A stretch of 64,000 nucleotides of DNA, taken from contig JACOEM010000010.1 in assembly GCA_024998565.1 (NCBI GenBank), positions 110,088 to 174,087 on the forward strand. Direction: 5' to 3'. Positions 27,001-33,223 of this stretch are shown in pieces. Position 1 is the stretch's first letter; each line of letters starts with the position of its first letter. Source of the DNA: Nitrospira sp. (GTDB taxonomy: Bacteria; Nitrospirota; Nitrospiria; Nitrospirales; Nitrospiraceae). Made by a program: the position numbers and the translations under genes. The notes under the pieces are model-generated. The model saw nothing but the letters and a program-made list of their open reading frames with translations, was not told the DNA's origin and ran no database searches.

Positions 27001-28229
27001 TCAGCTGGACGTTGGGGACCAATGTGGAAAACCTTGTGTTGACGGGAACCGCCGCAGTCAATGGAACCGGCAACAGCCTCGCCAATACACTGACCGGGAA
27101 CAACGCCGCTAATATTCTTAATGGAGGAACCGGCGCAGATAGGTTGATCGGCGGGCAGGGCGACGACATCTACATTGTGGACAACGTCAGCGATCAGATT
27201 ACTGAATTGGCCAATGAAGGTCTCGACACCGTTCAGAGTTCGGTGACGTATACCCTGGCGGCCAATGTGGAGAACCTGACGCTGACCGGGAGCGGAGCCA
27301 TCAATGGGACCGGAAACGGGTTGGACAATATCCTGACCGGGAATAATGCCGCCAATCGACTCACTGGCGCTGCTGGGAACGACACGTATGTGATCGGGAG
27401 CGGCGATAGTATCGTCGAATCGGTGAATGCCGGTATTGACTCAGTCCAGAGTAGTGTCACGCACACGCTTGCCGTAAATGTCGAGAATCTGACGCTTACG
27501 GGAAGTGCTCTCATCAACGGCACTGGGAACGGGCTCAATAACATCTTGATCGGCAATAGTGCAGTCAACACGTTGACCGGTGGGGCGGGGCACGACACAT
27601 ATATTGTGGGAGTAGGAGATACGGTGGTGGAGGCGTCGAATGCCGGCACCGACACGGTTCAGAGCGCCGTAACCTGGAGTTTAGGAGCCAATGTGGAAAA
27701 TCTGGCGCTGGTCGGATCTGCAGCGGTCAACGGGACGGGCAATTCTCTGGCCAATGTGCTGACCGGCAATGTCGGTAATAATTCACTGGTAGCCGGTGAC
27801 GCTAACGATACCATTGCAGGTGGACAAGGAAACGATGTGCTCAATGGTGGGACTGGAAATGATGTCTTTCAATTCGCTCGCGGGGATGGTCAGGACACTG
27901 TGACTGACACGAGCGGGAGCAGCGATCGGCTCAACTTCGGGGCCGGGATCAATCCTCTGGACATCATGTTGAGTCAAAGTGCCAATGATTTGCGCATCGC
28001 GCTCTACGGTTCGACCGATCAGGTGACGATTGCCAACTGGTATGGGGGCGCCACTAATCAGATCGAAACAGTCCAAGCGGGTAACGGTCAACAATTGATG
28101 AGCACTCAGGTGAACCAATTGATCCAGGCGATGGCAGGATTCACGCAACAGACCGGGTTGAGTTGGGAGCAAGCCTTGGCCCAGCGCCCACAGGATGTGC
28201 AGCAGGTTCTGGTTGCGAATTGGCACTAG
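20988..28229 (+). CDS. Giant RTX protein with N-terminal lipase-like domain
   Basis: This 2,413-residue secreted protein combines a lipase-like alpha/beta hydrolase with many calcium-binding RTX nonapeptides. The hydrolase has the nucleophile elbow GYSLGGHLAT (Ser167 from GTG 20988). RTX GGxGxD blocks begin at about 22660 and dominate 23500-25000, with further blocks near 25340 and 26580. Haemolysin-type modules of the FARGDGQD, DRLNFGAGI, STDQVTIANW kind occur near 25000, 25830, 26270 and at the C-terminus. Five 71-residue VENLTLTG repeats lie before the end. I set the start at GTG 20988 because AAGGAGG overlaps the earlier in-frame GTG 20970. The uncleaved C-terminus, ending VLVANWH, should carry the type I secretion signal. 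Confidence 0.93.
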   Translation: MSQGEISIWLRFALQQMAAESYLDGIDWRNAEQVKVQLRLGNNRSGFPEVGATRVTGTVAQPLQDQAFVDRYQIVDHHANDATGFSATLLFDNSTNSYTLSFRSVEYQQQVDGGDWERDGLPGAAGEIAGTGFSLAQLVSMERYYRELKANPNMLPPGAILNVTGYSLGGHLATVFTELHADEINHTYTFNGAGRGHLNGGTPGLPEAERIRQMLEFAESKMLNWDPSGEAFFNGNSGNIYAEQWYQGIRGETVLAFLPTSSFLPPGEVGISPAFNKITQLVGQATHNDQPYVANSGVHAEPTSIFIEDQPDIDGFGGLFRQAGSFGTTHSITLIVDSLALAERIQEMTSTLSRETIERLFSAASSLTGSGFVGVTGLAEGNSLEKILDGLRKAFDPNATPTPFGRQTNDFGQLTFRNQFYTNLEELRGKSAQVISLVDLGSSEVFATAKTTTSEGLAYRYALRELNPFVVTGIDYETLHNQDHSLDLYDSNTGVGVWTQLALSDRAELLAEKLRFNQAEGVPTSHTLFIDETSFFNNQRGAAATEAVIFGDAEGREYVGRTGSDHLYGGAGEDTIRGAGGQDYLEGGGDNDRLFGEADNDILLGQQGSDFLDGGRGADRMSGGAGDDTYIVDNPGDRVVEFETAGIDEVLASVDFTLSANVEGLILTGSGNIAGIGNNLDNTIKGNSGNNRLAGMGGIDLLEGGIGLDTYIYHSGDGLDRIEDSDAQGQIIFDGHLLQGGIRRVGDAANTYTSLDGRTTYAMSGTDLIVNGVLIVNENFQSGQMGIQLRDVSPIPSDTGLPAGPFGHVLVGDGGDETLIATNPYSYAMYGNEGNDVLTSQVPSIHDSFSDLRDGGAGDDILVGAGGNDYLVGGSGDDYADVSDGDIFLGGDGNDIAVTDTEIANYAWTHIGSGTHYIDGGAGNDVLLGALGVDVLLGGEGEDVLRGENRPVGWIAKAYGVDLIPQSSPMLAFSSALGADDYLDGGAGNDLLVGDGGNDILIGGAGNDLLYGESDFAQTIPGDDWLDGGEGNDRLFGGAGADSLSGGDGDDLLVGDFSEDLGSEDILDGGAGADELQGGGGHDILYGGVGMDRLAGFAGNDVLDGGADSDELQGGAGDDSLWGGLGSDLMTGQEGDDELFGDEGDDEAHGDVGNDTLFGGAGNDALFGQDDHDLLSGNAGDDLLNGGLGNDQLDGGDGIDDVQGREGDDLIVGGTGDDFLYGDGNDPTVLNLLGGNDTLDGEEGDDQLWGGAGQDQLFGGEGNDQMVGDVGDDALFGDAGDDSLFGDSPLFVGQAGNDVLDGGDGDDVLHAGAGEDDLHGGAGNDRLIGGAGSDTYRFNLGGGVDSIEDDATQSNRLVFGAGITAESLRLDVATGDSLVVRVGSSGDEVRIVGFGLNSPSEFHTINQFEFADGTVLTDAGLLARGFNLSASVDGGTMVGTSFADHMQGSQAADWLHGRDGNDVLIGGEGADVLEGEEGDDLVEGDAGNDRLYGGAGVNVLRGGEGSDLLVSNAADDQLFGGTGDDVYYLLSGLATVSEDANGGIDTIQLAPSASLAFQAPDQVENVQILNDLYLESTQRVDLVGNVLDNQLSGPNQLDGQGGNDILIGVGDNTFLFDRGYGQDIVRMGMQTYAHTGLDQVLFGAEIAPGDLILENHVNDLVVKVNGSTDQLTVESFFVSPSNHVDQFAFFDGTVWDLSTIESRVLTFLGSDTDDTLYGTDGDNLIRGLGGNDQIRASLGDDTLDGGAGNDLLEGYVGDDIYLFGRGYGQDSIDDQGDSSDVDTLQLLEGVGPGDLMLRATPDFGTGVILTITSTADQLMLGGFFASPSLRVDRIKFADGTIWDYTAMLARVEGVDLVGTEDLDYLYGNVTNDTLSGLGGDDTLYGGAGNDRLDGGTGADTMVGGSGNDVYLVEGIGDGVTEQAGQGTDTVQSSITYALGANVENLTLIGNAAINGTGNSLGNVLTGNGAVNALSGGAGNDTYVVGAGDTIVEAAGAGTDIVRADISWTLGTNVENLVLTGTAAVNGTGNSLANTLTGNNAANILNGGTGADRLIGGQGDDIYIVDNVSDQITELANEGLDTVQSSVTYTLAANVENLTLTGSGAINGTGNGLDNILTGNNAANRLTGAAGNDTYVIGSGDSIVESVNAGIDSVQSSVTHTLAVNVENLTLTGSALINGTGNGLNNILIGNSAVNTLTGGAGHDTYIVGVGDTVVEASNAGTDTVQSAVTWSLGANVENLALVGSAAVNGTGNSLANVLTGNVGNNSLVAGDANDTIAGGQGNDVLNGGTGNDVFQFARGDGQDTVTDTSGSSDRLNFGAGINPLDIMLSQSANDLRIALYGSTDQVTIANWYGGATNQIETVQAGNGQQLMSTQVNQLIQAMAGFTQQTGLSWEQALAQRPQDVQQVLVANWH
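23500..25000 (+). repeat. Dense RTX nonapeptide repeat block
   Basis: This stretch encodes many near-consecutive GGxGxDxLx nonapeptides (for example GGAGNDLLVG, GGDGDDLLVG, GGLGNDQLDG), forming calcium-loaded parallel beta-rolls after export. The 27-base period is coding, not a CRISPR array. Interruptions near 23690, 23850, 24030 and 24660 insert longer loops. Confidence 0.85.
26700..27800 (+). repeat. Five tandem 213-bp repeats in the RTX gene
   Basis: The marker VENL[TVA]L occurs at 26811, 27024, 27267, 27480 and 27693. Spacings are 213, 243, 213 and 213 bases, that is 71-residue units with one 10-residue insertion carrying an extra GGxGxD motif. Each unit reads roughly ENLTL, INGTGN, LTGNxAxN, GGAGxDTY, GDTIVEA, TDTVQS. 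Conservation at DNA level suggests recent duplication and possible copy-number change. Confidence 0.85.
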
Positions 28230-28242
28230 CGATATGTTCCGG

Positions 28243-28267
28243 TCGCTCCGCCTGCCCGGCGGGGCGA
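28243..28267 (+). terminator. Hairpin after the RTX gene
   Basis: TCGCTCCGCC (28243-28252), loop TGCCC and GGCGGGGCGA (28258-28267) pair at 9 of 10 positions. It lies 14 bases after the RTX stop. There is no T run behind it, but it is a good candidate for the operon end. Confidence 0.5.
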
Positions 28268-28525
28268 CTCCCTCTTGACCGCCTCGTTTTTCTGGTCCTG
28301 CCTTAGCCTGGTCAGGGCAGTCTTCGGCAGATCATTCTTTTACCTCCCCTCTGTCTAACGGTATTACGGAGAGTTGTGGTGTGCCGTTGGCCAGTACCGA
28401 AGAGGTACAGCCTCCGTGGAATGGCCTGATCCGGTTTGGGTGGTACAGTCGGAACATCACCGCGAGGCAAACAATTCCGGTCAATCCAGCGCGCCGACCT
28501 ATCCGCGCTTATGAGGAGGTTAACG

Positions 28526-29020
28526 ATGTCGCACCGAACGGTTCCTCTTCTCGCCCTGATGACAGTTCTGGTAGCGGGGTTACAAGGGTGTACGACGATG
28601 AATCAGCCCGGTTCTTCCACGACGTTGCCAAGTAGTGCCTTCTTCACCATCGAAGCGACCGAGCTGAAGTCGCTTCAAGCCATCGCCCATGCACAGGACT
28701 CCCGCATGAAGAGTTGCCATAAAGGTCCCGCCTGTGAAGAGGCGTATTACACGCGTGGTCTGGTCGCGCTCTTTGAGAATCGAGCCGATGCGGTTACGGT
28801 ATTTCAGGAACTGCACACAGCCATGCCGAACAGCCGCTATGAGGCGGCGACGACGGGCTGGCTCAATCTCTTGCAGGATACGGCGCCATCTTCCAAGCAC
28901 CATCAGGCGTTAATGGCTCAGTTGAAGGAGGAAGTGCTGCATAATCTTCTGGAGCGTTCTGACTTAACGGCGCTGCGGACTATGAAGGACCACGACCGGC
29001 GGGTTGCAGAGCTCAAGTAA
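28526..29020 (+). CDS. Small lipoprotein of unknown function
   Basis: The 164-residue protein starts at ATG 28526, fixed by GAGGAGG six bases upstream. Residues 1-22 form a lipoprotein signal ending in lipobox L-Q-G-C. The mature part has one likely disulfide pair (SCHKGPACEEA) and a helical, TPR-like stretch (YYTRGLVALFENRADAVTVFQEL, then GWLNLLQ). I know of no function. A hairpin at 28243 separates it from the RTX operon and a strong hairpin follows it, so it is probably its own transcription unit. Confidence 0.75.
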   Translation: MSHRTVPLLALMTVLVAGLQGCTTMNQPGSSTTLPSSAFFTIEATELKSLQAIAHAQDSRMKSCHKGPACEEAYYTRGLVALFENRADAVTVFQELHTAMPNSRYEAATTGWLNLLQDTAPSSKHHQALMAQLKEEVLHNLLERSDLTALRTMKDHDRRVAELK

Positions 29021-29055
29021 TGAACGATTGAGAGCTATAAGCCTGGTGTCTCCTC

Positions 29056-29082
29056 CGGCCGGCATGCGTCGCATGCCGGCCG
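29056..29082. terminator. Strong 12-bp perfect hairpin
   Basis: CGGCCGGCATGC (29056-29067), loop GTC, and GCATGCCGGCCG (29071-29082) form a perfect 12-bp GC-rich stem 36 bases after the lipoprotein stop. It is followed by an imperfect TCTGTC hexamer tract instead of a clean T run. It probably ends the lipoprotein transcript. Confidence 0.6.
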
Positions 29083-29173
29083 AATCTGTCTCTGTCTCTG
29101 CCTCTGTCCCCCCATTGCTCGCCTCCGCCAGTTGAATAGAGATCTCTCTAGTCCACCCTCTCTATACATATAG

Positions 29174-29202
29174 TTGAGTTTGCACAGACTCGCGGCTACA
29201 CT
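29174..29202 (+). promoter_or_regulatory. Sigma-70-like promoter of the SUMF1-like gene
   Basis: TTGAGT (29174-29179), a 17-base spacer and TACACT (29197-29202) give 4 of 6 matches each. The start of transcription would be near 29209, about 48 bases before the ATG at 29257. Confidence 0.45.
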
Positions 29203-29256
29203 TTGCCTGGGTAGATTCGGGTTGCGTCTGGGCGTATCCCTGGGTGAGAGGTGCAT

Positions 29257-30114
29257 ATGCGTCTGTTCATTATGACCTTCGCGGTATCCGTCATGCTGTT
29301 TGTCGGAGTCTGGTCGGTGCGAGCGGCCGAGCCACCGTCGGGGGCGGATGGCAAGGCGGGCGGGGCTGAGACGATCACAGGGCAGGATGGTGCGCCGATG
29401 GTGTTGGTTCCAGCCGGGCCTTTTACGATGGGGAACAACGATGGGCTTCCCGCCGAGCGCCCCGAACATGTGGTGACCCTCGACGCGTATGCCATCGATC
29501 GATATGAAGTGTCGCTGCAACTCTATCGAAAGTTTCTTCAGGCTGCGAGATATGATGCGCCGCCGACCTGGGATGATGAAGCGGCGGAGACGGTCGGCGA
29601 TCGTCCGGCTGTCGGGATGAGTTGGGAGGATGCGGCGGCCTATTGTGCCTGGGCGGGGAAGCGACTCCCGACAGAAGCTGAATGGGAGAAGGCGGCGCGT
29701 GGAACCGATGGCCGTCGGTACCCGTGGGGCCCCATGCAGCCGTTTGTGGACATTGCCAACTACAATCGTGGCGTGTGGGTCAGCGAAGCCATCACGTTGG
29801 TGAGTGTGGCGGGTGGGGTGGAAGGAATGAGCGTCCGCCACGGCCTGAAAGCCGGGGGGCGTAGTCCATACGGTCTCCATCACATGGCGGGGAATGCAGC
29901 TGAGTGGGTAGCCGATTGGTACGATCGCACTTACTACGGCAAGAGTCCCGACAAAAATCCGATGGGTCCTGCCAACGGCGAGAAACGGGTGATTCGCGGC
30001 GGGTCCTGGGCCGATTTGCCTGTGGCGTTAAGTGCGTCCTCGCGGGTCTCGGCGGAGCCTGGTTTTCAGGACCGCACCATTGGATTTCGCTGCGCGATGG
30101 ATGCCAAGAAATAG
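29257..30114 (+). CDS. Periplasmic SUMF1/formylglycine-enzyme-like protein
   Basis: The 285-residue protein has a signal peptide (residues 1-23, ending SVRAAE) and a full SUMF1/FGE-sulfatase fold. Visible blocks are MVLVPAGPFTMG, YAIDRYEVSLQLY, AVGMSWEDAAAYCAWAGKR, LPTEAEWEKAARG, GNAAEWVADWYD and RVIRGGSW. The active-site cysteine of true formylglycine enzymes, expected in an EWC context, is Val here (EWVADW), so it is probably not a sulfatase activator. A short GAGAGG ribosome site precedes ATG 29257; GTG 29251 is also in frame. The next gene, a cytochrome c, starts 48 bases later, suggesting cotranscription and a periplasmic electron-transfer context. Confidence 0.85.
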   Translation: MRLFIMTFAVSVMLFVGVWSVRAAEPPSGADGKAGGAETITGQDGAPMVLVPAGPFTMGNNDGLPAERPEHVVTLDAYAIDRYEVSLQLYRKFLQAARYDAPPTWDDEAAETVGDRPAVGMSWEDAAAYCAWAGKRLPTEAEWEKAARGTDGRRYPWGPMQPFVDIANYNRGVWVSEAITLVSVAGGVEGMSVRHGLKAGGRSPYGLHHMAGNAAEWVADWYDRTYYGKSPDKNPMGPANGEKRVIRGGSWADLPVALSASSRVSAEPGFQDRTIGFRCAMDAKK

Positions 30115-30162
30115 AGCCGGGGGTACGCCCCAAGGCTTTCGTAAGTTTCCTAATTCGTGGTT

Positions 30163-30684
30163 ATGCCTGATTCAGGTGCCCCATCGTCTGTTCCATCGCC
30201 AAACAGAAAGCATAAGGCCGTCGCCGCGTTCGCGGCAGGGCTTGTGTTCCTGGTTGCGCTGGCGGGAATCCGCAATATCTCGCCTCCACCTGATTCAACC
30301 CCGGCTATCCAGAATATTGACCCGAACATGGTGCCGTTGGTGACCGGGGATGAACCGATTCAGGAACTCTTTGTCCGCGCCGGCTGTCCGGTTTGCCATC
30401 AGATTCCCGGCATTGCGGGCGCGAAGGGCCAGGTAGGTCCGCCGTTGTGGCTGGCGAAGACCGGAGCAAGTCGCCTGGCCGATCCGCAGTATAAGGGCCA
30501 GGCGCAGACGGTTCGTGAGTACATTGTGGAATCAGTGGTATCGCCGGGGATCTATGTGGTACCCGGGTTTCCGGCGAACACGATGCCGACCTGGTACGGA
30601 CGAAAGTTGAGTGCGGGTGCCTTAGATAAAATCGCATCCTATCTCGAACAGGCGGGGGAAGAGCTTCCGGCAGGGCGTCCTTAG
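30163..30684 (+). CDS. Membrane-anchored mono-haem cytochrome c
   Basis: This 173-residue protein has an N-terminal membrane anchor (about residues 20-38) and one c-type haem site CPVCH near residue 75. The distal Met is probably in NTMPTWYG near residue 146, followed by a closing helix (LDKIASYLEQAGEEL). The layout is a small class I cytochrome c facing the periplasm. No ribosome site is clear; ATG 30163 is chosen over GTG 30157. It follows the SUMF1-like gene and converges with pilU. Confidence 0.88.
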   Translation: MPDSGAPSSVPSPNRKHKAVAAFAAGLVFLVALAGIRNISPPPDSTPAIQNIDPNMVPLVTGDEPIQELFVRAGCPVCHQIPGIAGAKGQVGPPLWLAKTGASRLADPQYKGQAQTVREYIVESVVSPGIYVVPGFPANTMPTWYGRKLSAGALDKIASYLEQAGEELPAGRP

Positions 30685-30764
30685 GCCGATCTTCCGATCA
30701 ATTGCGTGATGTGCTCTCGCGCAGGAATGGCTCCCGAGGATCAGGGGCCTCAACATTCTGACCC

Positions 30765-31928
30765 TCAGCGTTTCTTGCTCCCGCCTTGGCCCATTTGTCC
30801 CTGAATCTGGAACCCCTTCTCATCCCGGTCGTTCTTGTCCAGGAGAGCCGCCACTGCATCGTCGCCCTTCAATCCCGCCAGTTTAATTTTCAGACGAAGA
30901 TTGTTGGCGCTGTCGGCATTGATCAACGCTTGTTCAATACTGATCTTCCCGGCCTTATAGAGTTGCAACAGCACGTGGTCGAATGTCTGGCAGCCTTCGT
31001 CGATGCCTTGCTCCATCGCCTCTTTCAGGGTATCGATTTCAGAACGTTTGATGAGGTCCTTGATGCGCGGCGTATCCAGCATGATTTCGAGCGCAGGCAC
31101 GCGGCGGCCGTCGAGGGAGGGAATCAATCGTTGAGAAATGATGGCTCGCAGGTTCAATGAGAGCTGCAGGTAGATCTGCGCGTGACGTTCGACCGGAAAG
31201 AAGTTCATGATGCGTTCGATCGATTGATTCGCATTATTCGAGTGCAACGTTCCGAGGCAGAGGTGTCCGGTTTCAGCGAAGGTGATCGCGGCTTCCATGG
31301 TCTCCGTGTCACGGATTTCACCGATGAGAATGACGTCCGGTGCCTGGCGCAGGGTATTTTTCAATGCGTGTCCGAAGGAATGGGTATCGAAGCCGACCTC
31401 GCGTTGGGTGACGATCGATTTCTTGTGGTGATGGACGAATTCGATCGGGTCTTCCACGCTGATGATGTGGCCGGCATGCACCGTATTGCGGTGGTCGATC
31501 ATCGCGGCGAGGGACGTGGATTTGCCGGAGCCGGTCGCACCGACCACCAGTACCAGCCCTCGCTTGGTCATAGCGATGTCTTTGACGATGGGCGGTAGAT
31601 CAAGCTGCTCAACGGTCATGATCTCCGCTTTGATGTGGCGGAACACCAGTCCGACATTGCCCTTCTGCCGGAAGATGTTCACGCGGAAGCGGCCAAGGTC
31701 TTTGTAGTACAGGGCGAGGTTCATCTCCATCTTCTCTTCGAACTCACCTCGCTGTTGGCCTCGCATGAGGGCCAGCGCCAACGACTCGAGCTGCTCGTTC
31801 GTGAACGGCGGGGCATCGGTCCGATGTGTCGAGCCATGGATGCGGTAAATGGGGGGCGCATCGACGGTGAGATACAGGTCGGACGATTCCTGCTTGACCA
31901 TTACTTCGAGAAGCGTGCGAACATCCAT
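30765..31928 (-). CDS. pilU: Type IV pilus retraction ATPase accessory, PilU
   Basis: This 387-residue hexameric ATPase is a PilT paralogue that assists pilus retraction. It has the PilT-type N-terminal PAS-like domain (SSDLYLTVDAPPIYRIHG), Walker A GATGSGKST near residue 133, the Asp box ISVEDPIEFVH, Walker B VILIGEIRDTETM and the His box LGTLHSNNANQ. The glycine-rich tail GQMGQGGSKKR is typical of PilU. It lies 56 bases downstream of pilT on the same strand. Confidence 0.9.
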   Translation of the reverse strand: MDVRTLLEVMVKQESSDLYLTVDAPPIYRIHGSTHRTDAPPFTNEQLESLALALMRGQQRGEFEEKMEMNLALYYKDLGRFRVNIFRQKGNVGLVFRHIKAEIMTVEQLDLPPIVKDIAMTKRGLVLVVGATGSGKSTSLAAMIDHRNTVHAGHIISVEDPIEFVHHHKKSIVTQREVGFDTHSFGHALKNTLRQAPDVILIGEIRDTETMEAAITFAETGHLCLGTLHSNNANQSIERIMNFFPVERHAQIYLQLSLNLRAIISQRLIPSLDGRRVPALEIMLDTPRIKDLIKRSEIDTLKEAMEQGIDEGCQTFDHVLLQLYKAGKISIEQALINADSANNLRLKIKLAGLKGDDAVAALLDKNDRDEKGFQIQGQMGQGGSKKR

Positions 31929-31984
31929 GAAATGCCTCTTTCCAATACTGTGGGAAACCCGTTCTGGTTGCGTGGAGTGCCCGA

Positions 31985-33046
31985 TTAGGCGGCGCCTCCT
32001 GCCGCGGCGCTGAAGAGATTGGGATTCATGCTGCGCGATTGAGCCTCAGCTTTCGTCACCAGTCCTCGTGTGGCCAGATCGACCAGGGCCATGTCCATGG
32101 TCTGCATGCCGTCTTTTTGGCTGGCTTGCATGATGCCGGGAATCTGGTGGAGTTTGCCCTCGCGGATGAGGTTCCGCACCGCAGTCGTACCGACCATGAT
32201 TTCCACCGCCGCAATCCGGCCGCCGCTCTTCTTCTTGAGCAGGGTTTGAGTCAAGACCGCCTCCAGCGTTTCCGAGAGCTGTGCGCGGACTTGGGCCTGT
32301 TGGTTCGGAGGGAAGGCGTCGATGATGCGGTCGATGGTTTTCGGGGCGCTGGACGTGTGCAGGGTCGCAAAGACCAGGTGTCCGGTTTCGGCAGCGGTCA
32401 GCGCCAGCTGGATCGTATCCAGGTCTCGCATTTCGCCGACGAGAATGATGTCGGGGTCCTCGCGGAGTGCGGCGCGGAGAGCGTTGGCGAACGACAGTGT
32501 ATGGACGCCCAGTTCCCGCTGGTTGACCAGACATTTCTTGGATTTGTGTACAAACTCGACCGGATCTTCGATGGTGAGAATGTGTCCTTCAAAGGTGTTG
32601 TTGAGATAGTCGATCATGCCCGCGAGTGTGGTGGATTTTCCGGACCCGGTTGGGCCGGTCACCAAGATCAGGCCTTTTTCGCGGTCGCAGAGCTGTCGAA
32701 GGATCGGCGGCATGCCGAGTTTCTCCAGGGGAAGGATCTCCGTCGGAATGGTCCGGAACACGGCCCCCAATCCACGCCCTTGCACAAACACGTTGACGCG
32801 GAATCGGGCAATGTCGCCGAGGTCGAACGAGAAGTCGCACTCCCGGTGTTCTTCGAAATTCTTGCGCTGCGCGTCACTCATCATGTCGTAGATCAGCGCG
32901 TGGGTTTCGTCCTGCGTCAGTGGAGGATGGTCGAGTTTCTTGAGGTCGCCATGCAGGCGGATCATCGGTGGTTCACCCGCGCTGATGTGGCAGTCCGAGG
33001 CGCCCTGCTGGACGCCAAAGGTCAACAGTTTGGAGATGTCAATCAT
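31985..33046 (-). CDS. pilT: Type IV pilus retraction ATPase PilT
   Basis: The 353-residue ATPase powers pilus retraction at the inner-membrane base. Family motifs are GASDCHISAGEPPMIRLHG at the start, Walker A GPTGSGKST near residue 131, Asp box LTIEDPVEFVH, Walker B IILVGEMRDLDTI, His box FATLHTSSAPKTIDRIIDAFP, and the C-terminal AVEIMVGTTAVRNLIREGK. The AIRNLIRE-type motif, here AVRNLIRE, is needed for retraction in PilT. bioF lies upstream on the same strand with a 177-base gap, and pilU follows. The pilins are 12 kb away. Confidence 0.93.
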   Translation of the reverse strand: MIDISKLLTFGVQQGASDCHISAGEPPMIRLHGDLKKLDHPPLTQDETHALIYDMMSDAQRKNFEEHRECDFSFDLGDIARFRVNVFVQGRGLGAVFRTIPTEILPLEKLGMPPILRQLCDREKGLILVTGPTGSGKSTTLAGMIDYLNNTFEGHILTIEDPVEFVHKSKKCLVNQRELGVHTLSFANALRAALREDPDIILVGEMRDLDTIQLALTAAETGHLVFATLHTSSAPKTIDRIIDAFPPNQQAQVRAQLSETLEAVLTQTLLKKKSGGRIAAVEIMVGTTAVRNLIREGKLHQIPGIMQASQKDGMQTMDMALVDLATRGLVTKAEAQSRSMNPNLFSAAAGGAA

Positions 33047-33223
33047 CGGATCACTCCATGCAGTGAGAGAATGTATGGATAAACGAGCGCGGTTATGAGT
33101 AGAGGATCATGGCTCGTCAGGTTGATTCGATCATGCCATAGGAAGGTGAGAAAGCAAGAAAATACCCAGAAGAGACGAGGGGAAACGGTGGCCGGCGGCC
33201 GCTCTGCGAAGGGCGATTGGTGC

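Noticed and set aside
22600..27800. Short-period repeats considered as a CRISPR array
   Set aside because: The 27-base and 213-base periods are in frame with RTX coding motifs and there are no spacers.
28381..28635. Short plus-strand frame before the lipoprotein
   Set aside because: It overlaps the lipoprotein signal in another frame and lacks a ribosome site.
29035..29883. 282-residue minus-strand frame over the SUMF1-like gene
   Set aside because: Composition is Arg/His-rich and unlike a folded protein; the plus-strand gene is clear.
32039..33082. 347-residue plus-strand frame opposite pilT
   Set aside because: It is a shadow of pilT with no recognisable family features.
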